DNA of 64,000 bases. Origin: Hepsetus odoe (lineage: Eukaryota > Chordata > Actinopteri > Characiformes > Hepsetidae). The notes beneath the pieces are model-generated. The model did not search any database and was not told where the DNA came from. It was given only the letters and a program-made list of their open reading frames with translations. Shown here in pieces: positions 23,155 to 37,700 of the stretch. Made by a program: the position numbers and the translations under genes. The stretch lies in contig CM029384.1 of assembly GCA_017165825.1 (NCBI GenBank), positions 22,095,611-22,159,610 on the forward strand. Reading direction: 5' to 3'. The number at the start of each line of letters is the position of its first letter. Positions within the stretch are counted from its first letter, which is position 1.

Positions 23155-24889
23155 CTGAAATCTAATTGTATGGGTACATTTTCACACACCTTTTAAGCCT
23201 TTTGTTTGAGTTTTATTCCATCAGAAACCTCAGCAGAAATGAGCTTTGTGTGCCAGTCGTTTTATAGCTTCAGATCAGCGTCACTAATTCAGAAATGATT
23301 CGATTCTACGTTTGTTGTCAATCAAGTGGACTTGATGATAAACTCTCGCTTGATATAAACCTGCCTCAGAATGGTCTGTTCTTGTAACGCAGCAGATAAA
23401 TCTGCATTAACAGCGTCGCAACCCGTGTCCCTTTCTTCTTGCATGCATTTGTCTGTTTGTGAACGGCATTAAACGAATGTGAGGACAAAGACAACGTCTC
23501 GAACGGCGGCGTAGCCTCGTTCACCTTCAGACTCGCTCTGAAAGGGCAAATCCTGAGCGTTGATGCAGAGTTCTGAAGACGGTTGATTCCCTCATGATTT
23601 TACGCCAAACGGATTACAGCGGCATGATCCTCCACACATCTGTCTTTGTTGGATCAGCTAATGGCTTTTAAAACGCAGCTCGGTTACGGTTCTCCATTTC
23701 CAGGCTTGGTGTTAAGTTACACACTCCTGTTTCTCTCCAATTAGGATCTGGAGAGGGGCAATACGCTGCGATCGAGAGAAACTCATTATACTCGTCCTGA
23801 TTGAAATGTTTTTCTGGAACAAAGATAGGAGTGTGTGTTTTAATAGCTGGTGAAGACGACTGCGGAGGGTCCAGATGTCCCCTTGTGTCCCATGAGGTTC
23901 TCGTGTTGCTCTAATCTAGACGTGTAGGCGCAGATTTCATACACCAATTTGCATTTTAATCTATTCTGGGGGGAAGGGCATTATCCTTTAATGTTCCCCT
24001 GGAAGTGCCGGGACGGCCTGCCTCTCGCCGGCCTCTGACCCCTCTACAGCTGTCATGTGAGCAGCATCCACCAAGGGACCAGAATAGAGTCGGAGACTGT
24101 GGATGCTTCTTTTCTTTCTCTCGTCCTCACACTCAGTCTAGTAGTGAACTAGAACGTCCGTCCAGGTTCGGGATAAAAGAAACCGAGGAGAGAAATTTAG
24201 CGTTGAGAATGATGGTGAACAGAACCATGAAGATCCCACACAAATCTATATCCCGAATTAATAAAGGGGGAACATTTGGGCTGAAGAGATATTTTTAAAC
24301 CTAGTAGGGTTCAGTGCAGGGCACTGTAAGCTTATATCTATACGTAATCTCCCAGATCCCATATCTTCCGTTTAATCTACCCGATATGCTGCAGATAAAA
24401 CATGAAATAAATACCACTTTTTGCACCAAAAAAGCTGATTTATTAGCAAAATGCAAAGAAATAAAGGGTTTTTAAGCCTTCCCCACTCCTCTGCATGTCT
24501 GTATTTGTGGTTTTACTGAAGGATCCACTGTAAAAACAGCATTAAAGTAAAGAAAATTCTCATAGTTTTCAGTTATTGCCAAGATTAGTGAAAAGGTGAC
24601 TGATGGAGCAAAGCTTCCACCAAAAAACATCCCAGTGCGGGGTGACTGCTGGGTTTTCATCGCAGGACTGGTGTTGTGAGACTCCAGCACTGAGCTCTGA
24701 TGGTGAGCTGTGTTGATGCTGAAAGCTGAGAGACCAGTGCTGGGCTGAGGATGCAGATGATGAAGGTGGGGTTTGTTTTGGTAGGCTGGCTCCAGCGCTC
24801 TCTCACACTGCAGACACAATAAGCGAAGGTCCGAGGACGAGCGAGCAGGTTTCGGGAGAAAAACGAGCACTTAAGACGCGACGAGGATT
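23155..24889. other. Spacer between pigq and rab40c
   Basis: No coding frame of credible size is present. In mammals the single-exon NHLRC4 lies between PIGQ and RAB40C; no NHL-repeat frame is visible here. Confidence 0.45.
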
Positions 24890-25735
24890 AAACCCCGAGA
24901 GCTTTTCTCTCCCCGGGACCGGCGGCACCACGAGGGCGAACCGTGTCCGGTTCTGAGGCTCCACCGCCCGGGATACGGGCCCGGACCCCGCGCTGCTGCC
25001 AAACCGCCCTCCTTTTAAACTCTGCTGCCTTTTTTCTTCTTCTCCTTCTTCGTTTTAAACCCTTTTCCCCCCTTTCTTCTGCCTCCGGAGAAAACTGCCC
25101 GTTTTTTGTTACTAAACCTACGAGTTATTCATTAAAGCAAGCTAGCTTGCTAGCCTAGCTTAGCATAGCTTAGCCCCGTTGTTATCGATTATTCTGCCCC
25201 TCTTCCTTACTCTTTATAACCGAACGGAGTAAAACATGCACATTTTCACCCTTTACGAGTCTTCTTTCTCTCAAGCAAGCCGTTTATTGTGGACTTTCGC
25301 TAACAATGTTAATCCTGTCAGCCGGCTAATGCTAGCTAGCGTGCTAGTTAGGAATAAAGAGGTCGGTATGCGTTCAAATTAAGAAAACGCGCAGGTTTGC
25401 TCGAGTTTGTCTTTCGTCGTACGAGAGTTACAATCGATTCGACCCTCCGTGCACGCGAGGTTGAGTTTAGCTCTTGGGGCGCTAAAGTGGACTTAGCAAG
25501 AGTCGATTTTTTTGGGGGGGCGAGCTCGTTTTTTGATTAAACCTTAAATTTGGATCACTTTTTTAGCTTGTGGTTGCTGACTCGCTACCCAGGCAGGATA
25601 AATATCTGAAGTTGAGCCGTCAGCAGACTTTAAAGAGGCTAAGACCCGCTCCGGACCCGGTTATTCGACTCGAATAATCGGCGGGTATTCGGGCCCTGGG
25701 AGGCTCCCGGCGCCCACACTCGGATGCGAGCGAGG
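24890..25735 (+). promoter_or_regulatory. rab40c: CpG-rich promoter and 5'UTR region of rab40c
   Basis: GC- and CpG-rich DNA runs from about 24890 up to the rab40c start codon, with many CG dinucleotides near 24900-25000 and 25620-25735. It contains two clusters of TAGC/GCTAGC motifs (25138-25175 and 25327-25350). No TATA box close to the ATG is obvious. The transcription start cannot be fixed from sequence. Confidence 0.5.
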
Positions 25736-28700
25736 ATGGGCTCTCAGGGCAGCCCGGTGAAGAGCTACGACTACCTGTTGAAGTTTCTGCTGGTGGGGGA
25801 CAGCGACGTGGGCAAAGGGGAGATACTGGACAGCCTGCAGGACGGATCGGCCGAGTCGCCTTACGCCTACAGCAGCGGTGAGTTCACACCTGGACACTCC
25901 ACACGCTCACCTCCGGCGTAAACGATCTGTTTTTTGTTTCTTTTTTGATACATTTCGATCAGGATAGGCTCTCGTGATGTCATCGTTAATCACAATACAC
26001 GTTCGTAATTACTCCGGTCCATAATTGATTAGGCCTAGTGTTTAGGGACTAGGCCCAGGTCCTTAATCGGAAGGTCATTAGGTCGCCCTGAGGCACACTT
26101 GAGCGAGGTATTGTCCCTATCACTGCTCCCCGGGTGCTGGATATGGCTGGCCCCTGCTGCAGTTGTGTGTTTTGTTTTGTTTCACAATGACAAATAGTCA
26201 CTTTCACTTCACCTCAAGTGCAGTAGAGTGTAAAATGTCTATTTTGTGTAGCTCGTTCTCCTGAAGCATCTAGAGATTAGTTTTGCCATGTTGCCCAACT
26301 CCGGTTACTGTTATCATAGATGTAGTGATCAACTGGAAGGTTCTCACTGGGATATTGCAGTGGGAAATCAGCAGTGTCCTACTGACTAGGACTGATCAGC
26401 AGGTTGTGGATTCGAGTCCCCCAGGATCCTTTGAGCTCCTTCTCCAGGTTGGCTGCCCGGTGCTAGAACGATGAGGTCAAATGCAGAGAATGTGGTTGTG
26501 CTGTGGCTGTGGTGTCAAAACTGAGAGTGGACCATCGGGATTGAATTTCCTTTGTCTATTTCTCAATCTTCAGCAGTCGTTTTGGGGTGAAACGCTGTTG
26601 AAGAAACTTGCCAAAGTGCTGACAACGATGGCGAATGGAACCAGCTGTCCCGAAACTTAAATGCTTGAAAAAGCTCCCTGTCTCTGTTTTGTCTGCTGTG
26701 CCTTTTGCTCGGCTGTGAGGAGCGCTGTTTTAGTTACTGTGTTCCTACTTGTCCTCCCGGCTCTGGCGTGGTTGTTTGTGTGCTTTATATGCCTTGAATG
26801 TCATGACTCGGGTGTCGTCTAAACTATGCACTTGTGACTCAAGCAGAACGTACTACTAGTCCTCCGCTACGGCCTCTATCCGCAGCACTACCGCTCCTTC
26901 TGCCTTTGAACTTATCAGACTTGCTTCAAAAAATAAATATCATGAGATATCCTAGTGTTGCCGTTTCACCCACCCCTAGTCAGCACATGCTTTGCTTTCT
27001 AGATTCTTGGTTTACTTCTAGCTGACTTTTAGTTTCCACGAAGGTCAGCCCTGAAGTCCTTTTAAGGTTTATTCTGACCAAAAACGACTCGGTAAGCTCA
27101 TGTGCTCATATATTCTGCACTATGTTTACATTTACAGCATTTAGCAGACGCTCTTATCCAGAGCGACTACCATGTCCTGATTACAGGGACAGTCCCCCTG
27201 GAGACACTCAGGGTTAAGGGTCTTGCTCAGGGACCCAGTGGTGGGATTCGAATCTGGGACCTCTTGAGCCATAGGTCCATAGGCAAGTGTCCTACCACTA
27301 GTCCACCACCTACCTGCCTACCAGCTATATTGTGATTGCTGTGACGTTCAGGCCCAGAGCATCATCGTTTTTGGAATTTTATAGGCTTGATGTTTGTAAA
27401 AAAGGGTTTGTCTCCTTTTATACAGACCACATGTGCAGATTTAAACAAAACTTCAAAAACAGGTTTTTATGAAGTTACAAAACCAACACGCTTACATATT
27501 TCCTAATTGGACCCGCTCTCTTTTGGTTGTTTTTTATGAGGGATGTTTCAACCTTTATAGCTTTAAACGGGCTGCAATAAAGAGGTTGGTACATCAGTCC
27601 TTAAGGTGCAGTAATCAAAAAGGCTGATTAATTAGAGATAAACCGATCCAAGCTCTCGTTTCGGCTCAGCTGGAGCTGTGATTGGTCACCCTTTGATTGT
27701 TTATAGGCTCATAATACAGCCCTGAAGGAAATCATATTGTCCTAGATCACATTGTACTTATGACGAGCTGTTTTTAGCTTGTTTTTTTCCTCAAGGGAGG
27801 GAGGACGGTAAAAAGCAATGATGTCTGAAAGCACATCACCACCCAAAACAATCAGATTAGTGTAGAGAATAGTAAAAATCAGCCACGAGCGAGCTTTGGC
27901 TTTAAAGATTACGCACGTCCTCCTCTTCAGGTTTTATTTTCAGAGCTTAGCTGTTGGCGAATGTTGCATCATTTCTTAATGAGCAGAATATTGCAGCTTC
28001 TGATCATTGCAGTGTTAACGTGGAAGCCCGTGGGGAATGGTTTCCCTTTAGAAGCGCACACTTCACCCACCAAAAAAAACCTTTCCTTAGCACCAGCCGT
28101 ACGTCTCGAGTCTTGAGCGGTTGAAGCGAAGCCCATGGATCATTCACGGAGAACTAACGTGGCCCTGACACCAACATAAACACGTGTGGTCGAGTCCTCA
28201 TGCAGCGAGTCGGTTCAGCCGACACTGACGTGGAAGGCAAATCTAAAGTGCGAACCGTCGAGTCACGTTACCGTGGTATTTTTGTTTTTCTTAAAACCAT
28301 CACGGTCAGTGCTTTTTTCACGGGCGATTGAATCTTTACGTAACGTCAGGCAGGTGGGATTCCAGCAGTGCTGCTAAAGGAGCGTCTCAGGGTTTTGTTC
28401 GGGTACGAATGAAGCTTCTGAGGGAAAGCCATGGTCTGGAAGGTGGTGTAGTGGGACGGAGAAATTTATAAACCAGTGCCGTATGCCGGACTAAAACCTA
28501 CGAAATGACGCTCCATGTAAGCCTGTAGATGTGAGGCATTTGTAGAGACCTTCAAGGTGGTATAAATAAAGAAATAATACATTTTGATGGATGAAACTGA
28601 GCAGAAACCTTCAGAAGACCCCGCCAGCAGGTTACGGACGGCTCAGCGTGACCTTTATCAGTCAAGGTTGGGTCTAAGGGTGGGTGTTTTTGAAGGTTTT

Positions 28701-31700
28701 TTTTTTTTTTTTTTTTTTTGACATTTAAAGAGCTCATCCTACATCGGTCTGGTTTTTCATGTTCACTTTGATATTGCGTGCTAAAAACAGTCGTTCATAT
28801 TTACGTGACCAGTTTCTAACCTTTATATTTCTCTCTGATGAAGTGACTGTTTTGTTGCTGCACCAATCAGGCTGTATTCATGTAAACGTTCTCTGTTTTG
28901 ATTGGCTGCTTTGTGCTTGAGACGGGATTAAATAGCAGTTAATAAGAGGGACTGAATGGATGTATATTGCCCTACGTTATACTTTATTGGTTTATTGGTT
29001 CCTTATTTGTTAAATGTTGAATTCACAGTAGGTTGTTTTTGCCGTCGAGTGTTTTTACATTTTAAACTTCGGCTGTGTTTATATTATTAGTTCCAAAGAA
29101 AGTTAGATGCAACTTAAACAGGTTATTAAATGTTTGTAATGTTATTTTTAAAAATATGATCTTGACAACTAAATATCAGAAATCAGGCTCTTTTACTGCT
29201 CGTCAGGTAAATTGTCAGCAAATAACATTCAGGATATTTCAGCAGCAGCAGTCGTTCCCACTGAATCCATGATAACATTTTTATTTCATGCCATCATTTT
29301 GTCATTTTGAGACGCAGAATAAAAACTGTCCAGTCATGCGAGGCGCATCAGGTTTGTCGGGCATTGCAGCTCTCAGGAAGCAAGGGTTCAGAAGTCATCT
29401 GATGGGGTTTTTTTTGTGTGTCTGACAATGAATAAACATTTGACACTTGTGGTGCACCATCTAGATACGATTGGGATATTTTTGTGCAAAGATTGTTCTC
29501 TGTTTTTAGAGAATATCCTGATGCGAAGTTGTTTCTGTGAGCCAAGCCGTGCTGCAAGTAGGATTTAAACTGAGGGTCTATTATGAGGAAGTTTAGTCTT
29601 TTTTGCTTTACTTTTGAGGAGTTTTTCTCCGAGTGCTGATTAATTTCTGACCCCTTACGAAGCCACGAATGAGTCGTTGAGAAACGGCGAGCTGCGTTAT
29701 AGCCGATCGCTCACAAAATCTGACAGGCAGACGAAACGGGCGCTTTAGTGCGATAAAGCAGTTGAGATCTCTGCGAGCGGCGTGATGTGGGCTGGCAGAA
29801 GAAAAACCCCCAAAAAACGCCTCCATGCGACATTACGCAGCTCAGCTGGGTGAGGGTTGAAACATATGCAGAAGTGTTTCATCAGGTGGAGGGACTTGAA
29901 TATATTAGGATTAATGGTGAGTCACAGCGCCGTAATAGACCCTCGGCTGGCGATCTTTTGCTCCAGCTCGAAGCAGGAGTTGGTTTTGATTGAGCTCAGA
30001 GTAATGCTTTACCATCCTCCTCAAAGCCGTTTATAGTCCTAATCTTGAGAGCGAAGATTATCGCGAAACGTGAGGTCCGATTCTGAAATCGCACCACAAA
30101 CTGGGTTCTGTGTTAGTGCTGTGGGTGAAAAGCCACCCAGTCTGTGAAGTAATATTAGATCCTTATCTAACAGACCCGAAAGACTAAAATCTGCTTGTGG
30201 TTTCTGAGATGAACCGGGCTGTATTTTAAGATGTTTCCTGTAAATGAACATCCTCGCTGGGATTTATGTTGATATTATAGCTGAACGCACAAAAACAGAC
30301 GGTACGACTTTCAATGCTGCCTCAACAAAACAACCTTTTGTGTCACAGAAAAGCTGAGGTTGCCAACTAAACAGAATTTAAACGCAGGAGCCAGTTCTAA
30401 CCCACGTCCTTATCCACGAAAAACACAAATGAGCGTTTTACACGGCGAAATATCAACCTAGTCCACACCTTTCCACGATCATCACCTCTTTTCCTCATAT
30501 AATGCTATTTATTTAGGCTATAAAATAACCTAATAATTGGTGATTGAAAGGGATTTTGGTTGAAAAAAACTTAAAAAGCTCTATCCTGAAACTGGTGCTT
30601 GGTGGAATACTTGTTTTTAAGTTTTAGTAAGTAATGTGTGATTTATTGAACATCTAATCAAACTGTATAAACCTGTATAAAAGCAAAGGCTTTCTCAGGT
30701 CAGGCCCAACGTCCCTCAACTGCAGTTAAGTATTGCTCTGGTTGCGCTTAAGCGTCTCCCTTGACTCCACTTTTCTGAGGCGCTGGCGTTCGAGTCGGCG
30801 AGGAGTGTAAACAGACCTGCCCCGCCCCAGGTCGCGTTCGAACTGGAGTAGCAGGAGCTTGTTGCTCTCCATGCTATTCTGATGTGGGTAGATATGCACA
30901 GCTCTTATACAAAATGAACCATTACAGTGATGCTCAAATGATAGCGTGTTTTCTTTTTCATCAAAGGGCGTCTGATCAGGAAGACGGCGCTGCCTGCTGC
31001 CCCTCAAAAGTATCCCGATGGTTCTCGCGTGAATTTTGGAAGCCTCTGATATACTGGCGATTTAACTAACAACCCGGTCCACTTCATCATTCGGTGTAGT
31101 GCTCGATGAGTGCGTTTCTGCTGAATTCGGCCCAACGTCCACAGAGAGCGGCTGCTTGAAAGCCCCCCCCTTAAGTCTGTTTTTCAAACCATGGAAAGAA
31201 GAGAGTCCTGAAGTGATCTGAGAGCAATCCAAATCCCAAAGCCTTCATTAAAAACTAGGCCAAGCGTTGAATCGCAGGGGTGTTTACTCAGAGGCTCACG
31301 CAGCCATTGATCTGCCTTTCTCTATGACTGAAAAAGCACATCTGTAAATATTTAAAGAGCGCCCGAGCCGAGTGGGAACACAGAGATTTCGGTTGGCTGG
31401 ACCGGCTTCTGATTGCCAAAGAGAATAAAACCGTGCTGGCTGACTCCTAACTGCGATTTGTGTAATGAGATACAGTACTGTGAAAGTAAAAAGTTTTAGG
31501 CAGGTGTGAAAAAATGCTGTAAACAAAGAACGCTTTCAGAAATATCAATAATGATTGTTTATTTTGATCCATTTGCAAAATGCAAAGCGAGCGAACAGAA
31601 GAAAAATCTAAATCAAATCAATATTTGGTGTTACTACCGTTTGCCTTCACAGCAGCATCAGTTCTTCTAGGTACACTTGCACTTGTACTTGGATTCTGTA

Positions 31701-34700
31701 GGATTATAGTCGGTGTCTGATCAACCAGTTTTACCAAACAGGTGCTGATGATCATCAATGTCACACTGAGGTTGAAACACTCATGTTTGAAACGATCTAC
31801 CAGCCGAGCTCCTTCAAAAACTGCGTGCAAGTGTACCTAGAAGAACTGATGCTGTTTTGAAGGCAAAGGGTGGTCACACCAAATATTGATTTGATTTAGA
31901 TTCTCTTTTGTTCATTCACTGCATTTTGTTGATCGATGAAAATAAATGATGAACACTTCCATTTCTGAAAGCGTTCTTTGTTTCACACCTGCTTAAAACT
32001 TTTGCACAGTGCTGTATTTCTTCCATCAGTCCTGAGCTTGTTTTAAACGCGTCTGGAAATCAGCTTCATCTGTTTGTCTTCGGTTAACACGCAGGATCAG
32101 GCTCATATCCTTGCGCCTTCTTATTTGACAGCACATGTTCAAACGAGGCGTCGCTTCTCGTCCTCTCAGAGCGTCAAACACTGCCTGTCTTGAACATCTG
32201 CTCCTCAGAAGAAGAGGAAGACCTGCATCGAGACTCCCATCAGTCCCGTTTCCGCAGTGATGGGACGATCTTTCCTTTGTCAGGACTGCTGAGTCCCGTC
32301 TGTCTTCAGCCTTCGGAAAACTCAGGGGATCGACTTTTCCGAACTAGCCCTACACCCTGTTTTGTTTGCTGCTTTTTCAGCAATGTGGTCACTTTCTGCC
32401 TTAAACACTTTTGGTTCTTACTCGCTAGTTTTCGAGGCCTGTGTTTGTGTAGATATTAACGACTTCGACGAGTTCGTTCTTTGGCAAAGAGCTGATTGAC
32501 AGCTGGCTTAAACCACGAAGTGCAAGAATGGAAAAAAAATCAGATGTGGATACACGGCATCGCTGAACGTCGCTCTGGATGAGAACTTCTAAATATTTAA
32601 ATGTTTAGTTTATTCCCGCAGTAGCGGGCTAGTTAGCCTAATTAAAGTTATCTTTTTTAAAATAACATAAAAATCCTAGCTGAAGCTCAGAATGAGTCTG
32701 GGTTCAGACACATGATGAGCTTGATCATTAGTTTTGTTTGACTATTACAGATTTAATGCACAAAAGTCAAAGATCATTTTTGTAGCTTTGCACTTTGAAA
32801 CTGTCATTTCAGTTTTAACAACATTTGAAAATAATAGAAATAAGCTTGAACGTCTGTCTAGTGTCCCCTCACGGAAGTCGGCGAAGGCCTCGTGGTCGAT
32901 ACGTTCAGGTTTTTTTGCTCAGACTTGCAGCTCTCCCAGCACTAACGTGCGTTAGGCGCCGTGTTTAGGTCTGGATTAGTGCCGGTTGGTTGTGTGCTCA
33001 TGCACCTGCTCCAATGGTGTCAGTTAAACCAGATTTTCAACCTCGCTCAACCAAAGGCTCATTCGTGCATTTCCTCCTCCCTCTCTTGTTCACACGTTTT
33101 TTCAAAATCACACTTGGCTTTCTCAGATCTACCCTCAAGTGCTTGGGGCTGTTTATTACTGTGCATGTTGTCACAGGCAGATCAAGAGTCTCTCTGGCCC
33201 ATTTTTACAGTATTTTTTATTTTTTTTTCCAGCTTTCCTTTTAAGTTCTGTGAAAATCGCATGAAGGATGGATTAATGAAAGTGGTTTCAACATGACTTG
33301 GAATAGAATATCAATACATTAAGACATGATTCTCAATAAAGCATGGCCTCTGTAAGCACTTCATATAGCAAAAATGTTGAATTGTCAGTAAACCGCTGCA
33401 TGTTTGTTCGATGACTTTGGTGAATCATTGTGGACAACCAGTGAAATTGCAGGAAAATGGAAGATATGCCCCCTTTTAAGAGTTAAGTGTCCCAAATAAT
33501 CAGTATGAGTGACATGAACACCAAACGCACAGAAACACTGACCTAGAGCTGGGATTGGCCACCTCGTCAAAAACACTGATTGGTCAGTCTTGCGGAGATA
33601 AGGTGGTATATTGTGCAGCTTAGTTATTTTTAATAGTTCTTGAGAGACGTTCTGCTGTTTGGTCCCCAGAAACAGTGCTGTCCAAGTTCTGTGTGGGACA
33701 GAAGGTGGCCACGAACAGAGTGATCTTCTGCCAACACACCCCTCTCCTCCCTCTACTCCTCTTCTCTCTGCTTTAGGTTTGAGTCCAAGTGATGGAGATG
33801 CCATTTCCTCCTCATTAGATGGTCTTGTTCCTGTTTAATAATGAAGGACAGACTCTGAAGAGGTCCCATCTTTCTCACATTTTTGTCTTTTTTTTTTTTT
33901 CTTCCCTTTCTCTCCCCACTTTCTTTTCTCTCAACCCCAGCTCATCATCTGCCTTTTGTATCTTATTCTCTTTTTTTCCCCTTATCTCTCTCTCTCTCTC
34001 TTATACCCCTTTAGGTGCGTTATCAGTAGATCATTAAAGGTTTACAAAGCATCTATTTAAAAAAAACATCTTTTTCTTTTCTTTTCATCTGTTATATTCT
34101 GCCTTTGGTGTTTGCGTAAACAGGCATAAATGCGAAACATCTTTAATAAGCAAATGAATATAAAAGCCGCAGACGTCCGCCAATGGTAGTCTGTGGAGGT
34201 GGCGCCTGCGTCTTTCTAAACGAAAAAGCCAGGCAGTTTTTGGAGCCTGTTAGATGGCCTCATCATTACCGACCGTCAGCGCTGAAGGTGATCCGATTAT
34301 TACAGTGGAGCGGCAACGAGAGGAGCTCTTCTTTCCATTGAAAATATTACAGCGCCCTGTTGTGTATAAAAAGGGGGGAACACAATGGAGGCAGAGTGCC
34401 TATTAAAATGCAAAGCAGGTTTAAAAACGGGCCAGGGCAGCTGTTTCGCAACACATTCTGCTTTCAGCGTCTTCTTATTCATGTCGCGTAGCACTTTAAA
34501 CACATCAGACAGATGCAAATTGTGATCATCTCTACAAAGCTTAGGTGTTAGAATGCCTAATGGGCCACTTCTTAACTCTCGGGTGGGCTTGGGCGAATTC
34601 TGTCTGTGCCGTGCAACATGGCATGTTTATAAATTTGCTGAACTTCCTCTCAGCTGTCGCCGCTGGATTTGCAGCGTCACTCTCCGAGCCCAAAGAACTG

Positions 34701-37700
34701 CTGATTTTTCTCAACTGTAGAGCCCGTTCATGACAGGAAGCCTTTAAGAGTAATAAAATTAGCCTAAGTGCTTTAGAAAGGGGGGCCATTAGACTCTCAG
34801 GACACAGCAGCACTTAAAATCATGTCTAAGTTGGAGTGAGTCAGCTGGAAAATGGCCTGCCAGTTCTGATCTGCTGAAAGCCAGCAGCCAGGCTCCATCT
34901 TATTGTGCCCCTTATTTATTTATTTCAATAATTTCTTATTTATCTCTCTTTCTCTCTTAGGAATCGACTACAAGACCACCACTATCCTGCTGGATGGAAG
35001 GAGAGTGAAGCTAGAGCTGTGGTGAGTGCCTTGGCTGAACATTGTCCATTTTGTCTCGGCGAGCCCAACCATGACATCAGCGATGTTCAGAAAAGACATC
35101 TGGGTCTGATTAAACGGAATGGAGAATCTGATCGCTTGTAGACGAAGAGAGCCAACTTTTTTACATTTGAGTTCTTTCAGTGTAGATGAGCTTTAGGATC
35201 ACTCCTTCTAGATGCTTGAGGAGGTCCTGCAGGTATATTTGAGTGTGTTCACTGCTTTCATCACATCCGATTGAGCTAAAAGGTGCAGGACAGGGTGTCT
35301 CAGGATTGAGGAACACCTAGACTGTGGTCAGTTATTTTGGGCTTTCTTGTGCTCCTTCTCTTTAAGGGTGTGAAGACCTGAAATTTGATTTCAAACAATC
35401 CGTGCATTTTCAGTTTAAAGCAAAAGAAAATTTCCAATTTTCAGTTTATTATAGAATTTGGATCAGAAAAATGTGCCGTTTTTGGAAAAACTAATTCCAG
35501 CATCACCTAAAAATGTAAACTGCTAATTTTTCTGAAATTGGCTTCTGTCTTTTTTTTTTGTTTTTTTTTTTTTTTTTGTTTTTTTTGTCGGATAGCCTTC
35601 ATTCACTTTCAGTCATGGTAATATGGATGTGTTTTAGAAGAGTAGACCCGTCCAGACACGATTCATGTCCCTCTTGTCTGTGTGGTCCTGAGATGTGGGC
35701 AGTCCTCTTATCGGTCATTCCCTCATCTGAGCATTTTTCCCCGTAGCAGATAACGGAAAGGTACGCAGGCAGGTCTTGTGAAAACGCAAGTGAAAACAGA
35801 GATTCGCTCCGGCTCTGTATTTTGAAAACCTGCTCCTAAACGAAGCGTCTGTGCGGACAGGCGTGGTGCTGACCTCGCTCGGTATCATCCGTCTGTTTGA
35901 GTTTTGGCACTTTTGCCGGGCGTATCGTTCGGTGCTGATGCCGTTTCTGTATCCATTCCCAGTTTCACGTTTTTCCAATGACAGTCCTGCAAACTGTGGC
36001 ATCAGATCTAGTCTGAAACCAAGTACCTGTGACGTGAGAACTTGATGGGCTGAGATTGCGAGTCAGATAATTCTTAAAATAATTGAAATGGCAGAAAAAT
36101 GCCATTTCTAAAACGCTAATGCTAAAAAGAAATGGCTTCTCAGGAAAACAAAAGAAAGCAGAGAGCACACAAAAGAACAGGTGAGCGAGAAGGAGGTTGG
36201 AGGATTTGACTCTAACTGGCGTGTAGAGGAATATGATGATGAGGGTGCTCAAGTGAGTGGAAATTTTATGGTTCTCCCTGGTTCCCAAATGGATAACAGT
36301 GACTTGGTAGTGATTTCTACTGGTCAATTAGATGTTTATTACGAAAGAGCAAATAACTATTTATTTAAGCAAAGATTTAGGTTTTCTTAGCTTGTGCAGC
36401 TACGTGAGAACACATTTGTGGGAAGAGCAGGTCGTTTATCCTGCCAGCGCTTTGGACTTCCTAAATTCTGGAATGCGAAAGAGGTGGGGCGGAAGTGGAC
36501 GGAGAGCTCCGCTTGCCACAGACTTGGCCGTCTCCTTTTCCTCTATGGTTCCTCAGGATGTGGAGCGACGCATGGACAAATGCAGAGCCGTTAAACGAGT
36601 GCGGCACCCACGCAAATAAGTCGAGTGATTCTCAGCCCTCAGAGAGACGGAGCTATTATCAGAAAGCCGCCGCAGTTATACCCACCAAAGACGTGGCCAG
36701 ATACCAATCTCAGCGCATCAGTCATCACCCGTTTTCGACAGACGTTTGTCTCTCGCTCTCTCGTTTAGTTGCGAAAGGATGTGCAAACGCTGTGAAATGA
36801 AAGGGCCGAGAAGAAAGCTGGAAGGCTAGAATTTCCTCCTGATGTGAGAAATAATAGAGTGCGCTCATAAACGATCCTGCACGTTTATCATTATATGCAA
36901 AGCAGGAGAAGCCCGGGGCACAGAAACCTCAGGAACACCGTGTTCTTCAGCTGTAGAAGGTTTCTCACAGGCCCTTGGAGAGAAGAAGGCTCGGCTTCTT
37001 AATCAGGAAGACGGTGCCGTTAGAGCTGTGCAGTATGAGCAGTGCTTTTATAGGGAACTTTTATTGCCCTGAAGCAGCTTCAGAGAAACAGGAGAGTAGT
37101 ACCTCGTGGAATGGATCGTATTTATGTTATTATTTATATAATCGATTCATCTACCGTTTTCAGATGAATCCCCATATTGACATTAGTTTCGGTTCTTTTG
37201 CTGAGGATTGCTTGGATAAGTTCTACACACGTCGCCGTTTGATCTGAGGTGTCCTCAGATTTTGCCGAAGTAGCTGCGTTATGAAATTCCTGTAACGACG
37301 AGCAGCGAATTTAACCACAGCAGCACCTGTGGGCTGCAAAGATTGCACCTTGGGAGCTTTGAAGTACTCTTGTGTAAGGTACCGTCCCCACCAGAGTGAC
37401 CTGCTGGCCCTCGACTCGAACTCATGACTTTCTGATTTTAACAATTACTCCGCCGGTGCCTGATTTCCAGCTATTTTGTACATCTATGGATGGTCGCTGT
37501 TAGAATGTGGCAGACGTGGAGCTGCTACAAGCCCCTCATATTGTCAAATTCATCGTTCAGATGTAACGATCCGCGAAGCGTTGGTCTCTCTGCTTCGCTG
37601 TGACGGATCAGCTTGACTTCAGTGTCGCTTGAGGCGGCGCTTTATTCCTGGAGACGTGATAAACGCAGCCACGCAGGCTTTAAACACAAGCAGCTGAAAT

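Larger units (their letters stand above)
25878..34960 (+). other. rab40c: rab40c intron 1
   Basis: A 9.1 kb intron containing SINEs at 26022 and 27122, a tRNA-like fragment at 26300, a T-run at about 28697-28719 and the foldback element at 31471. The part 34100-34860 is repeat-poor and could hold enhancers. No internal gene was found. Confidence 0.6.

Noticed and set aside
33385..33804. Minus-strand 139-codon frame in rab40c intron 1
   Set aside because: No recognisable domain, no splice context and ordinary intronic composition; considered a chance frame.
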